Origin: Streptosporangium sp. NBC_01755
Lineage (GTDB): Bacteria > Actinomycetota > Actinomycetes > Streptosporangiales > Streptosporangiaceae
Assembly (NCBI RefSeq): GCF_035917995.1
Contig: NZ_CP109131.1
Coordinates: 4,526,001 to 4,590,000 of the forward strand
Direction of reading: 5' to 3'
Length of the DNA: 64,000 bases
In this document: piece by piece, positions 54,184 to 63,762 of the stretch
How positions within the stretch are numbered: position 1 is the stretch's first letter
How the letters are laid out: the number at the start of each line of letters is the position of its first letter
The notes under the pieces: generated by a model
The model's database searches: none
The model's input: only the letters and a program-made list of their open reading frames with translations
What the model was told of the DNA's origin: nothing
Program-made: the position numbers and the translations under genes

Positions 54184-54203
54184 TGTAAGGATTCTTACAT
54201 TTT
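54184..54203 (+). terminator. Small hairpin with T run
   Basis: TGTAAG and CTTACA pair around GATT and are followed by TTTT on the plus strand. The stop codon of the leftward PIN gene lies inside it. The 6-bp stem is weak; it would end transcription from the DHFR-like gene. Confidence 0.4.
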
Positions 54204-54758
54204 AAACAGCGAACGTGCGGTGGCGGCGAAAACAGGGGTTCCACAGTTCTCCAGCGAACTCAGTACATCCTCGATGGACATAGAGGAATGAGGTGGTTTG
54301 CCGGTTGAACTCGCTTGCTCCCGCAGTACCTGGAGGATGATGTCTGGCGCCTGCTCCAGGTTGTAACACAGGAATGTGTCAGGGTGTTGGACCTCAACAT
54401 CGAGATGGTCGCATGCCGAGCTTGGGAAATCGCGCAAGTTGAGGGTCACGACCACATCGGCATGGCCACGAACCGCAGCGGCCAGGACGTGGCGATCCTT
54501 GACGTGGTTCCCCATCGAGTCCTCGAGAGGCTCCCATCCCTTGACCATGGCTTCGGGGAAGGCGCCTCGGACGAATGACAACGTACGGTCTACAAGCTGT
54601 TCGGAGCGTCCGTTTCTCACCAGGGCGCCTCGAACCTCCGCCAGTATCCGCTCGCTCCACAGGGGTTGGTAGATGCCGGCTTCCGCGGTTCTTAAGAGAG
54701 TGTCTCGCAGTGCGTTGGGATAGAGCACGCAGGCATCGAGCACGGCAGAGAACGGCAC
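54195..54758 (-). CDS. PIN-domain toxin (VapC-like, PIN_3)
   Basis: A 187-residue PIN-domain RNase. VLDACVLYPNALRDTLLRTA at the start holds the first catalytic Asp (residue 8), KDRHVLAAAVRGHADVVVTLN holds two more acidic sites (about 98-118), and NLRDFP the last. A longer C-terminus than classic VapC places it in the PIN_3 branch. It lies 18 bases after the antitoxin gene. The likely target is RNA; which one is unknown. Base composition is less GC-rich than in the neighbours, suggesting transfer. Confidence 0.88.
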   Translation of the reverse strand: MPFSAVLDACVLYPNALRDTLLRTAEAGIYQPLWSERILAEVRGALVRNGRSEQLVDRTLSFVRGAFPEAMVKGWEPLEDSMGNHVKDRHVLAAAVRGHADVVVTLNLRDFPSSACDHLDVEVQHPDTFLCYNLEQAPDIILQVLREQASSTGKPPHSSMSIEDVLSSLENCGTPVFAATARSLFKM

Positions 54759-54776
54759 CGGAACAGCATAGGCTGT

Positions 54777-55283
54777 TCAGAACTCGCCGGCGGGCTTGTC
54801 GTACGTACCCGCATCTACGGAATCCGCGGTGAGTTCGTCCAGCAGCCGTCGCCGCTCTGTGCGTCGCCTTTCCTTAAAGGCAAGGACATCTTTGAGCTTT
54901 ACTCGCCGATGTGCTCCAGGGCGATCTGTCGCACGTTGGTAGGGAATTTCCCCATTTTCTAGGAGTTTGACCAGAGTCGGCCTGGAGATTCCCAGCAGCT
55001 CGGCCGCTTCATAGGTGGACATTGTCATGTGCTGTGGTGCGACAGTGACAGCCAGGCCCTTTGACAGGGCCTCCGCTACTTGCAGAAGAGCCTGATAGAC
55101 CTGCATTGGCAGCGGAAGGGATGGTGATCCATCTGGACCTGTGAGTAGTGCTGGACAGTCGGCTACCGATCGCCCTCGCCTGCGCAGCTCCTCGACCAGA
55201 TCAACGATGGCCGCCTGAGTCTGAGGATCTTCTTCCGGGAGGAACGTCCTGGCGTCTGCCGCGGCCAACGACGTGTCGCCCAT
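54777..55283 (-). CDS. Excisionase-like HTH antitoxin
   Basis: A 168-residue DNA-binding protein with a MerR/excisionase helix-turn-helix near residues 88-130 (MTMSTYEAAELLGISRPTLV, ENGEIPYQR, RRVKLKDVLAFKERR). The N-terminal half is helical, and the end (SVDAGTYDKPAGEF) may be the toxin-binding tail. ATG 55283 has GGAGG six bases upstream. It precedes the PIN gene and probably represses its own promoter. The pair is bounded by copies of the DHFR-like gene. Confidence 0.88.
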   Translation of the reverse strand: MGDTSLAAADARTFLPEEDPQTQAAIVDLVEELRRRGRSVADCPALLTGPDGSPSLPLPMQVYQALLQVAEALSKGLAVTVAPQHMTMSTYEAAELLGISRPTLVKLLENGEIPYQRATDRPGAHRRVKLKDVLAFKERRRTERRRLLDELTADSVDAGTYDKPAGEF

Positions 55284-55399
55284 GTGAGTCCTCCGTCACC
55301 GCGCGTTGCTGTACGTGAACAGTACCCCAAAACGAAACTAATGAAAACCTGCTTCGTTGATCAACGGTAGTGGTGGAACGATGGTTGGCGGAGGCTACG

Positions 55400-55780
55400 G
55401 TGCGAAAGATCTTCTCGTTCATGATGACCACCCTCGACGGGTATTTCGAGGGGCGGAACCATGACCTCGGCTGGCACAACGTCGATGAGGAGTTCGGCGA
55501 GTTCGCGGCGCGCCAGCTCGACGAGAGCGGCACGCTCGTGTTCGGGCGGGTCACCTACCGGCTGATGGCGGGCTTCTGGCCGACGCCCGAGGGGGAGAAG
55601 GCCGATCCGGCGGTCGCGGCGAGGATGAACGGCACGGACAAGATCGTCGCCTCACGAACGCCGGACAGGGCCGAGTGGGCCGACACCTCTACCGGCCCGC
55701 CACTGTCTGACGCGCCGACCAGGGGCAGAAGCGCAGCGAGGGCGCCTCAACCAGTGCTCGGCCAAGTGGGGGGTACGTGA
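55400..55780 (+). pseudogene. Second copy of the DHFR-like gene, internally deleted
   Basis: From GTG 55400 the sequence is about 98% identical to 53410-53690 over some 285 bases. It then jumps, at a CACC microhomology, to the last bases of the gene (CTACCGGCCCGCCACTGTCT, compare 53949 onward), losing about 250 bases. The frame runs on to 55780 into Arg/Pro-rich residues. GGAGG is still in front of the start. The NADPH fold is destroyed. Confidence 0.85.
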
Positions 55781-55835
55781 GATCGACGGCCGCCGCGCGG
55801 TTTGGGCACTGCTGCCCTCCACGGGGCGCTGCCTG

Positions 55836-56297
55836 CTACCTCGGGGACATCCGGTGCAGGGCGTCGATGGCGAGGCGGTAGCCGTCCACGCCGAGGCCGA
55901 CGATGGTGCCGCGCGCGACGGGGGAGATGTACGAGTGGTGGCGGAAGGACTCGCGGCGGTGCACGTTGGAGATGTGCACCTCGACGAGCGGTAGTTCGGT
56001 GCCCTCGATGGCATCGTGCAGGGCGATCGAGGTGTGGGTGTAGGCCCCGGGGTTGAAGACCGCGCCGATGACCTCACCGGCCTTGACGCGTGCCCCGGCC
56101 TCATGGATCCAGTCGATCAGCTGGCCCTCGTGGTTGGACTGACGGAAGACCAGGTCCAGGCCGAGCCGAGTGGCCTCCTCGCGGCACAGTTCCTCGACGT
56201 CCGGCAGCGTCATGGTGCCGTAGACCTCGGGTCTGCGGGTGCCGAGCAGGTTCAGGTTCGGGCCGTTGAGCACGTGTACGCAGGTCACGAGGATCAT
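55836..56297 (-). CDS. aroQ: 3-Dehydroquinate dehydratase, type II
   Basis: A 153-residue shikimate-pathway enzyme that dehydrates 3-dehydroquinate; works as a dodecamer. HVLNGPNLNLLGTRRPEVYG opens it and places the active-site Arg and Tyr. FRQSNHEGQLIDWIHEA, FNPGAYTHTSIALHDAI (substrate Asn and His) and VEVHISNVHRRESFRHHS are all intact. It stands alone here, without other aro genes. Confidence 0.95.
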   Translation of the reverse strand: MILVTCVHVLNGPNLNLLGTRRPEVYGTMTLPDVEELCREEATRLGLDLVFRQSNHEGQLIDWIHEAGARVKAGEVIGAVFNPGAYTHTSIALHDAIEGTELPLVEVHISNVHRRESFRHHSYISPVARGTIVGLGVDGYRLAIDALHRMSPR

Positions 56298-56596
56298 TCT
56301 CGCTCATCGGCGGGACCGGCGGTGTCGGCAGTGAGGGTGTGCGGGGGGCAGTACGGAACCGGCCACCCACACCGGTACGGGGGGCGGATCTTCAACAGCC
56401 GTCTGTAGTACGTCCCCGAGATCATCCGGGCCGCCCGCGACGGTTCTGAAGCGTGTCGGAGTCGCCCGACGGCTCAAGCTTGGGGAAGGCCGGGAGGTTG
56501 TTTGGGGCTGGGGTGGGGGCGGGGGCGGTAGACCGGGAATATCGCGGCATGTGCACGCATGTCGGGCTCGACTGTGCCACCCCGGGGGGACCACTC
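56298..56596. other. Gap before the YdeP-like gene
   Basis: 299 bases between divergent genes; no gene supported. It must hold the promoters of aroQ and the molybdoenzyme. The downstream frame stays open back to 56453 but without conserved residues. Confidence 0.45.
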
Positions 56597-59002
56597 ATGG
56601 CCGACGACATTCTTGCCGCAGGAGAGAACTTCGGACAGGGGATGCCGGGGGTTCCGGCGCGGGGGCGCGGGCCCAACACCGGCGAGCCCTTCTCCAGGCG
56701 TGACTACCGGCATCCGGCGGCGGGCTGGGGCGCGGCGCTCAGCGTCGGAAAGGTGCTGGCCAAGACGCGGGAGCCGGTCGAGGGGACGCGCGCGATCTTC
56801 CGGATGAACCACGAGAACCACGGTTTCGACTGTCCGGGATGCGCGTGGCCGGACGACAGGAAGGGCCTGCGCCTGGACATCTGCGAGAACGGCATCAAGC
56901 ACGTCACCTGGGAGATGACCCCCAAGCGCGTCGGGCGCCGGTTCTTCGACGAGCACACCGTCACCGAGCTGTCCGGCTGGAGCGACTTCGCGCTGGAGGA
57001 CCAGGGCAGGCTGACCGAGCCGATGGTCTACGACCCGGAATCCGACAAGTACCGGCCGATCTCCTGGCCGGACGCGTTCGAGCTGGTCGGCTCGACGCTC
57101 AGGAGGCTGAGCAGCCCGGATCAGGCGTCGTTCTACACCTCCGGGCGGCTGAGCAACGAGGCCACATTCCTCTACCAGCTCTGGGTCCGCGAGTTCGGTA
57201 CCAACAACCTGCCGGACTGCTCGAACATGTGCCACGAGGCGAGCGGCCGCGCGCTGAAGGCCGCGCTGGGTACCGGCAAGGGGACCGTCGACCTGGACGA
57301 CTGGGGCAAGGCCGACGCGATCTTCCTTCTTGGCTCCAACGCGGCCTCCAACGCGCCGCGCATGCTGACCGCGCTGGTCGACGCCTACCAGCGCGGTGCC
57401 CAGATCGTGCACATCAACCCGCTCGTCGAGGCCGCAGCCGGGAAGACGATCGTGCCGCACGAGCTCCTCGCGATGGGCACCTTTCACGCCACCAGGACCG
57501 GCACCCTCAACGTGCAACCGAGGATCGGCGGTGACCTGGCGCTGCTGCGCGGGGTCGCGAAGGCCGTGTTCGAGGCGGCGGAGACCGACCCGAAGGCGAT
57601 CGACCAGGGGTTCGTCGACGACCACACGCACGGCTTCGAGGACTACCGGCGGGCGTGCGCCGAGGCCGGCTGGCCGCAACTGGAGCGCCAGTCGGGCGTG
57701 GACGAGGCGAGGATCCGCGAGTTCGCCGACGTCTACCTGCGTTCCAAGCGCACCATCATCAGCTGGTGCCTGGGCGTCACCCAGCAGGAACACGGCGTCG
57801 ACACCGTGCGCGAGATCGTCAACCTGCTGCTGCTCCGCGGCAACCTCGGCCGCGAGGGTGCCGGTCCGTGTCCCATCCGAGGGCACAGCAACGTCCAGGG
57901 CAACCGCACCTGCGGGGTCAACTCCCACCCGGACGAGCGGTTCCTCTCCCGGCTGGCCGAGGTGTGCGGCATCGACCCGCCGAGGGCCTGGGGCCTGGAC
58001 ACCGTCGGCACCATCGAGGCGATGCACCGGGGCGACGTCAAGGTGTTCGTGAGCATGGGCGGCAACTTCTCGCTGGCCACGCCCGACACCCCGCGCACCT
58101 TCCAGGCGCTGCGCGGCTGCGAGCTGACCGTGCAGGTCAGCACCAAGCTCAACCGCAGCCACCTGGTGCACGGCGAGAAGGCGCTGATCCTGCCCTGCCT
58201 CGGCCGTACCGAGAAGGACTGGCAGCGCCGCAGGCTGCAGGGGGTCACGGTCGAGGACTCGATGAGCATGGTGCACATGTCGATCGGCATGCGGAACCCG
58301 GCCTCCAGGCAACTGCTCTCCGAACCGGCGATCATCGCCGGGATGGCGCGGGCGACCCTGCCGGACAGCGCCACGCCCTGGCAGGAGTACGTCGACGACT
58401 ACGACCGGATCCGCGACACCATGGCCCAGGTCCTCGACGGGTTCGAGGACTTCAACCGCCGGGTCCGGATGCCGCTGGGCTTCCGGATCCGCCAGCCCGC
58501 CCGCGAGCGGGTCTTCCTCACCGAGTCCGGGCGCGCCGAATTCTGCACCGCCCCGGTTCCGAACGTCATACCGGAGGCGGGCCGCCTGACGCTGGGCACG
58601 GTGCGCTCCCACGACCAGTGGAACACCACCGTCTACTCCGACGACGACCGCTACCGGGGCGTCAAGAACCTGCGCACCCTGGTGCTGATGAACCGCGACG
58701 ACATGCGGGACCGGGGCCTCGCCGAGGCCGACCTCGTCGACATCACCAGCATCGCCAAGGACGGCAGCAGGCGCAGCGTCTACGGCTACCGGGCCTTCGG
58801 CTACGACATTCCGCGCGGCAGCGTGATCGGGTACATGCCCGAGCTGAACGTGCTCTGCGCGCTCGGTGACTTCAGCCCGCAGAGCGGGCAGCCGCTGGCC
58901 AAACACCTCACCGTCGAGATCACCCCGATGGACGGCCGCGCGGCCGACGACGGCCTTCGGCGAGAGGCCGAACGCCCGGTCGGCCACGGTGCGGGCGGGT
59001 AG
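56597..59002 (+). CDS. FdhF/YdeP family molybdopterin oxidoreductase
   Basis: An 801-residue cytoplasmic molybdoenzyme of the YdeP group (formate-dehydrogenase-like; linked to acid stress in other bacteria; substrate unknown). YRHPAAGWGAALSVGKVL at the start, a reduced cluster motif FDCPGCAWPDD, CSNMCHEASGRALKAALG, GCPIRGHSNVQ-type PCPIRGHSNVQGNRTCG and a C-terminal TRSHDQWNTTVYS-like VRSHDQWNTTVYSDDDR are typical. ATG 56597 has GGGGGGACC upstream. It is a second, unrelated molybdoenzyme besides the nitrate reductase. Confidence 0.9.
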   Translation: MADDILAAGENFGQGMPGVPARGRGPNTGEPFSRRDYRHPAAGWGAALSVGKVLAKTREPVEGTRAIFRMNHENHGFDCPGCAWPDDRKGLRLDICENGIKHVTWEMTPKRVGRRFFDEHTVTELSGWSDFALEDQGRLTEPMVYDPESDKYRPISWPDAFELVGSTLRRLSSPDQASFYTSGRLSNEATFLYQLWVREFGTNNLPDCSNMCHEASGRALKAALGTGKGTVDLDDWGKADAIFLLGSNAASNAPRMLTALVDAYQRGAQIVHINPLVEAAAGKTIVPHELLAMGTFHATRTGTLNVQPRIGGDLALLRGVAKAVFEAAETDPKAIDQGFVDDHTHGFEDYRRACAEAGWPQLERQSGVDEARIREFADVYLRSKRTIISWCLGVTQQEHGVDTVREIVNLLLLRGNLGREGAGPCPIRGHSNVQGNRTCGVNSHPDERFLSRLAEVCGIDPPRAWGLDTVGTIEAMHRGDVKVFVSMGGNFSLATPDTPRTFQALRGCELTVQVSTKLNRSHLVHGEKALILPCLGRTEKDWQRRRLQGVTVEDSMSMVHMSIGMRNPASRQLLSEPAIIAGMARATLPDSATPWQEYVDDYDRIRDTMAQVLDGFEDFNRRVRMPLGFRIRQPARERVFLTESGRAEFCTAPVPNVIPEAGRLTLGTVRSHDQWNTTVYSDDDRYRGVKNLRTLVLMNRDDMRDRGLAEADLVDITSIAKDGSRRSVYGYRAFGYDIPRGSVIGYMPELNVLCALGDFSPQSGQPLAKHLTVEITPMDGRAADDGLRREAERPVGHGAGG

Positions 59003-59207
59003 AGGAAACCTCGCGGGAGCCACTTGTCCAGTCGTGCGCGTTTCGCCCTTGCGCCACGGCGCGGACCCGGACACCGCGAGACGGCTCACCCAGGTTCATC
59101 TACGAGACCCAAAAAGATTCGGACGGCGATGTCGAGAATTCGTGACTGGCTCCGTCCCCGCAATGAAAGCGACCAAAATGGGTGGCACCAGCACCGAGGA
59201 GAACACG

Positions 59208-59615
59208 ATGGCCAAGTATTTGCTGCTCAAGCACTACCGCGGCGCCCCGGCTTCGGTCAACGACGTGCCCATGGACCAGTGGACGCCGGAGGAGATCTCG
59301 GCCCACGTGCAGTACATGCACGACTTTGCGGCCCGGCTTGAGGGGACCGGCGAGTTCGTCGACGGTCAGGCGCTTGCCCCCGAGGGGATGTTCGTCCGGT
59401 ACGACGGCGAGGGTCGCCCGCCGGTCACCGACGGCCCATTCGCCGAGACCAAGGACCTCATCGCCGGCTGGATGGTGATCGACGTCGACAGCTACGAGCG
59501 CGCCATCGAGCTGGCCGGGGACCTGTCGGCCGCCCCTGGGGCAGGCGGGGAGCCGATCCACGAGTGGCTCGAGGTGCGCCCGTTCCTGGCCGCGCCGCCC
59601 ACCATCACGGAGTGA
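59208..59615 (+). CDS. YCII-related DGPF-domain protein
   Basis: A 135-residue protein of the YCII/DGPF family: YLLLKHYRGAP, WTPEEISAHVQYMHDF and the diagnostic VTDGPFAETKDLIAGWMVID. These proteins accompany ECF42 sigma factors in actinomycetes; their role is not known. ATG 59208 has GAGGAG six bases before it. Its stop overlaps the GTG start of the sigma gene (GTGA), so the two are coupled. Confidence 0.92.
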   Translation: MAKYLLLKHYRGAPASVNDVPMDQWTPEEISAHVQYMHDFAARLEGTGEFVDGQALAPEGMFVRYDGEGRPPVTDGPFAETKDLIAGWMVIDVDSYERAIELAGDLSAAPGAGGEPIHEWLEVRPFLAAPPTITE

Positions 59616-60769
59616 CCTCCGAGGTGAACGAGGTCCTGCTCCGGAGCCTCACGCCGAGCGTGCTCGGGATCCTCGTCCGCCGCGGAGCCGACTTCGCGGC
59701 GGCCGAGGACGCCGTGCAGGACGCGCTGGTCGAGGCGGTCCGCGTCTGGCCGGCCGACCCGCCGAGGGACCCGAAGGGCTGGCTGGTCACCGTGGCCTGG
59801 CACCGGTTCCTCGACGCGACCCGGGCGGACGCCGCCCGCCGCCGGCGTGAGGACCTCGTCGACGAGGAGCCGGCGCCCGGGTCCGTGCCCACGGTGGACG
59901 ACACGCTCCAGCTCTACTTCCTGTGCGCCCACCCGTCGCTGACGCCGTCGTCCGCGGTCGCGCTCACGCTGCGCGCCGTCGGCGGGCTGACCACCCGCCA
60001 GATCGCCCAGGCCTACCTGGTGCCCGAGGCGACCATGGCGCAGCGCATCAGCCGGGCCAAGCGCACCGTCTCCGGCATGCGGTTCGACCAGCCCGGCGAC
60101 GTCGCCACCGTGCTACGCGTCCTCTATTTGGTCTTCAACGAGGGCTACTCCGGCGACGTCGACCTCGCCGCCGAGGCCATCCGGCTCACCCGGCGGCTCG
60201 CGGCCGCGATCGACCACCCCGAGGTGGCGGGGCTGCTCGCCCTCATGCTGCTCCACCACGCCCGGCGCGCCGCCCGGACCGCGCCCGACGGCAGCCTGGT
60301 GCCGCTCGCCGAGCAGGATCGCGGCCGGTGGGACACCAAGTCGATTGCCGAGGGCGTCGAGATCCTGCAGGCGGCCCTCGCCCGCGACCGGCTGGGCGAG
60401 TTCCAGGCCCAGGCCGCCATCGCGGCACTCCACGCTGACGCGCCCACCGCCGAGGAGACCGACTGGGTGCAGATCGTCGAGTGGTATGACGAGCTCGCGC
60501 GCCTGACCGACAGCCCGGTCGTCCGGCTCAACCGCGCGGTGGCCGTCGGCGAGGCCGACGGACCGCGCGTCGGCCTGGCGGCGCTCGTGGCGCTGGACAA
60601 CTCACTGCCCCGCCACGCCGCGGTGGCGGCGTACCTCCACGAGCGCGACGGCGACCTGGCGACGGCGGCACGGCTGTACGCCGAGGCGGCCCAAAAGGCC
60701 CCCAACCTCGCCGAGCGCGACCACCTGACACGCCAGGCCGCCCGGCTCAACGCCCGCCGGTGCAGCTGA
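59612..60769 (+). CDS. ECF42-type RNA polymerase sigma factor
   Basis: A 385-residue sigma factor with region 2 (GADFAAAEDAVQDALVEAVR), region 4 (AVGGLTTRQIAQAYLVPEAT) and the long C-terminal extension typical of the ECF42 group (DUF6596, then TPR-like repeats; VFNEGYSGDVDLAAEAIRLT, WYDELARLTDSPVVRLNRAV). The extension replaces an anti-sigma factor as regulator in this group. The GTG at 59612 overlaps the DGPF stop codon. Confidence 0.93.
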   Translation: MTSEVNEVLLRSLTPSVLGILVRRGADFAAAEDAVQDALVEAVRVWPADPPRDPKGWLVTVAWHRFLDATRADAARRRREDLVDEEPAPGSVPTVDDTLQLYFLCAHPSLTPSSAVALTLRAVGGLTTRQIAQAYLVPEATMAQRISRAKRTVSGMRFDQPGDVATVLRVLYLVFNEGYSGDVDLAAEAIRLTRRLAAAIDHPEVAGLLALMLLHHARRAARTAPDGSLVPLAEQDRGRWDTKSIAEGVEILQAALARDRLGEFQAQAAIAALHADAPTAEETDWVQIVEWYDELARLTDSPVVRLNRAVAVGEADGPRVGLAALVALDNSLPRHAAVAAYLHERDGDLATAARLYAEAAQKAPNLAERDHLTRQAARLNARRCS

Positions 60770-60988
60770 CGGGTCGCGCTCGGACCTGCGGGTGAGGGAG
60801 ACGCCCGACGATCTCACCATGCCCAATCGTTCGCTGGGCGCCGGACGGCACCTTCGCCGGGATATCGCAGGCCGATGCCGACGTCCGGGCCGACGTTGAA
60901 TCGAGCAACCGCGACCGTGCAGGCCAGACCGGGCTGATCTTGGCGACTTCGCTGTCCGGACCCGCGGAGGGTCGATTCATAAGCCTCG

Positions 60989-62671
60989 TCAGTCAGGCCA
61001 TTCGGTGAGGCCGTACACGTCCAGAGCCGCCGATGTCGCGGCCTCCGCGTCGCGGTTTCTGAAGGCGGTGATCAGTCGTTCCCGCTGCGTCGGGGTGATT
61101 GCCGCAGGGGTCGGCAAAGGGATGCGTCGGAGGTACTGAGCTTGAAACCGGAGCGTCTTGCCGCGCATTTTCACCGCGTACGCGTCTACGAAGGCCTCTG
61201 CCACCTTGGACAGCAGCAACCCACCGAGGACCTCCAGGTCCCAGACATCGGAGGTGATGAAGTAGAGGTTGTGATGCGGGTAGAAGTCACCCTCGTCGAG
61301 AACCGGATGACTACTGAGCTTCATGTCAGGAAACAGCAGCTTGGGTTGCTGCCTGAGACCAGTTTCAACCTTGTCGATAGTTTTGTACCATTTTTCGGGG
61401 TTCTTTCTGGCGATGTAGCGTCCCCTGAGAGCGGCAGCGTTCCGTGTGAAGTACGCCCGAAGCTTCGGATACCGCTCAAGATCTACTAGATGGCCGTTGT
61501 CGTCCCACGGGTTGACCAGGTAGTGCCCGGACCATTCGAGCCGGCCGCTGGTCGTGTCGCGGACCATTGACATCCGAAGAAGCCGATCAGCCTCGACGAG
61601 ATCGGAATCACGGGTGATGAAGACCTTGTCGGCCCCGGTCGCGACACCGATTCCCACCCGGACCCCAGGCGTCTGGCCCATGACCGTGAACCGCTCTGTA
61701 AGGTCTTCCAGGACCGCGAGCCGTGCGGGTGAGCCTGTCGGCCACAGGTCATCACCGGAGAACCAGTGAGGCATCCTCGCGGCCTCGAAGGTTCCCCGTC
61801 GGAGGGGTTGGTCCTCTCGGCGGTTGATCCAGGAGAAAAGGTCTTGAGCCGCGGTCTCTCCGAAGCGGCTTGTCGTGTCAGCGACCACTGCGGACTCCTG
61901 AACGCCCCGGCGTAGCACCGTCACCGCCGGATACGCCGCGACCTGCTCCTCGAAAGCGTCGACGTCGTGCATCGCGATGCAGGCATCCAGTGCGAACTCA
62001 TCACCGACGAGCTTGCGGAGCTCCCTGCCGTACTGGTTGCGCATCCACCGGTCCGCGCAGATGAACCCAAGTCGGCCTCCCGCACGGAGAGAGCGGAGAG
62101 CGGCCTCGAAGAAGCCGACGTAGATGTCTGCCCGTCCCACCATCGTGGGCCATAGAGCCCGATAGAGACTCATTCGCTCCTCAGGCAGGTCCTCCAGGCG
62201 GATGTAGGGCGGGTTGCCGACGACGACATCCACTCCAGGGGTGCCCGCAGGCCGCTCAAACAGGTAGTCGGCTCGTCGCACCCAGGCTTGAGCCACATGG
62301 AAGGCGTCATCGGCCGCCCAGCCTTCCGCCGTCAGAATGCGCTCGACCAGAGCGCGGGATGCGGCCACGTTCCGAGGAAGAAGATCGAAGGCCCGCACCG
62401 CGTCCAGGGCGGCTGTGATGTCTCGCCCGTGCTTGCGGCATGAGGCGCTGACCCGCTGGGCGATCACACCGAGGAACGCCCCACTGCCGCAGGCGGGCTC
62501 GACGAGTCGGAGCAGGGCAAGATCCTGATCTGGACGGTAGCCGACCAGGTCAAGGATCATCTCGACGACCCATTTACGGGTGAACACCTCCCCGTGCTCC
62601 ACCGCCTCGTCGGGTATGTCGGCCGGCGCGGCTCGGGGGACGAGGTCGATGTCCAGGGCAAGAGTCTTCAC
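60989..62671 (-). CDS. Type II adenine-specific DNA methyltransferase (PaeR7I/XhoI-type)
   Basis: A 560-residue N6-adenine methyltransferase. Motif I is VEPACGSGAFLGVI (about residue 56) and the catalytic motif IV is VVVGNPPYIRLEDLP (about 151). A large C-terminal part (FRAQYLRR-like FQAQYLRRIPLP near the end) recognises the target. It should protect host DNA against the adjacent nuclease. It is divergent from the nuclease gene and 172 bases from its start, so expression is probably balanced through the shared spacer. Confidence 0.9.
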   Translation of the reverse strand: MKTLALDIDLVPRAAPADIPDEAVEHGEVFTRKWVVEMILDLVGYRPDQDLALLRLVEPACGSGAFLGVIAQRVSASCRKHGRDITAALDAVRAFDLLPRNVAASRALVERILTAEGWAADDAFHVAQAWVRRADYLFERPAGTPGVDVVVGNPPYIRLEDLPEERMSLYRALWPTMVGRADIYVGFFEAALRSLRAGGRLGFICADRWMRNQYGRELRKLVGDEFALDACIAMHDVDAFEEQVAAYPAVTVLRRGVQESAVVADTTSRFGETAAQDLFSWINRREDQPLRRGTFEAARMPHWFSGDDLWPTGSPARLAVLEDLTERFTVMGQTPGVRVGIGVATGADKVFITRDSDLVEADRLLRMSMVRDTTSGRLEWSGHYLVNPWDDNGHLVDLERYPKLRAYFTRNAAALRGRYIARKNPEKWYKTIDKVETGLRQQPKLLFPDMKLSSHPVLDEGDFYPHHNLYFITSDVWDLEVLGGLLLSKVAEAFVDAYAVKMRGKTLRFQAQYLRRIPLPTPAAITPTQRERLITAFRNRDAEAATSAALDVYGLTEWPD

Positions 62672-62843
62672 GATGCCACCTTACGAGGGGGTGGTGATCC
62701 ACGATCGCGTACGTGCCCATGGCTGGCCAGAGCACAGGACGATAACGGGGCGGGACGAGTGGACGAACCAGCGTGATGCAGCGCTTTTCCCTGTTACCTT
62801 GATCGGATTCAAAACCCGAATCGGGGCAAGGAGAGCGCTGGCA

Positions 62844-63551
62844 GTGCGCAAGGAAGCGGTTCAGCAGGCAGTCGAAGAGTTCTGGTCAGAGCGACGGGTG
62901 CAGATAGAAAAGCTTAAAGATCAAGGGAAATCCGGTGGTGCCGCCCGCGCCAACGGTCATATGGGGGGCTTCACGAACTTGGTCGCTCAAGAATTCGTCG
63001 GTGCTGGAGTCCCTGCGGAGTGCATCAAAACGGGCAAGCCTTACCTGCCCGGCTACTATCGGGTCCGCAAGCAGTGGGACCTGGCGATCGTATGGGAAGG
63101 CGTCCTCGTTGCGGCGATCGAGTTCAAGTCGCAGGTCGGCAGCGTCGGAAAGAACATCAACAACCGATTCGAAGAGGCATTGGGAACCGCGACGGACACT
63201 CACGCGGCACACATCAAGAACGGGATCTATGGCGAGATTCCTCCCTGGCTAGGGTACGTGTTCGTCCTGCAGGAAACAACCGAGACCGAACAACGGAACC
63301 GATCAACGAAGACCCTCTTTCCGACCGATCCGGCATTTGATGGCATGTCCTACAACGAGCGTTACCAGGAGATGGCTAAACGCTTCGTCAGGGAACGCAT
63401 ATACCAGGCCGGCTGGTTTGTGACCACTAAGGTCACAGATGAGGGAGTTGTGTATAACGAGCCCCTGGCTATGGCGGGCGCCGCGGAATTCGCGGTACAG
63501 ATCAGAGAGCGAGTCGATTACGTGAAGGCTGTTCTCAGCGAGACGCACTGA
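62844..63551 (+). CDS. PaeR7I/XhoI-family type II restriction endonuclease
   Basis: A 235-residue nuclease. The family blocks are AVEEFWSERRVQIEKLKDQG, MGGFTNLVAQEFVGAG, LPGYYRVRKQWDLAIVWEG and AAIEFKSQVGSVGKNINNRF. The PD-(D/E)xK centre is the Asp of QWDLAIV and the Glu/Lys of IEFKSQ. The family usually cuts CTCGAG; that site occurs, for example, at 54522 and 59568. GTG 62844 begins the family N-terminus and has AAGGAG ten bases before it; the frame is open further upstream across the methyltransferase start. Confidence 0.88.
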   Translation: MRKEAVQQAVEEFWSERRVQIEKLKDQGKSGGAARANGHMGGFTNLVAQEFVGAGVPAECIKTGKPYLPGYYRVRKQWDLAIVWEGVLVAAIEFKSQVGSVGKNINNRFEEALGTATDTHAAHIKNGIYGEIPPWLGYVFVLQETTETEQRNRSTKTLFPTDPAFDGMSYNERYQEMAKRFVRERIYQAGWFVTTKVTDEGVVYNEPLAMAGAAEFAVQIRERVDYVKAVLSETH

Positions 63552-63762
63552 GTCTAAGGCGTGACGGATAAAAAGTCGGGATTGCTGACTTATCCGTACT
63601 GGGCGTGGTGGGTCGGGTTTGTCTGTGGTCGCGCCTCTGGCCTGTCGCGACGAGAATTTTCCGGGTAACGATCGCTTTTGATCACCGGTAAGGCATGGTC
63701 GCGCCGTCCTTATGGGAACCGCTGATGGTCGACGACGATCTTGCATCAGCAGGTTTCGAAGG

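Noticed and set aside
56474-59089. 871-codon minus-strand frame antisense to the YdeP-like gene
   Set aside because: No domains; the plus strand is a complete molybdoenzyme.
60834-61008. Plus-strand frame with RWAPDGTFAGISQADADV and NRDRAGQTGLILATS
   Set aside because: It looks faintly coding but has no start or recognised family and overlaps the methyltransferase end; possibly a relic.
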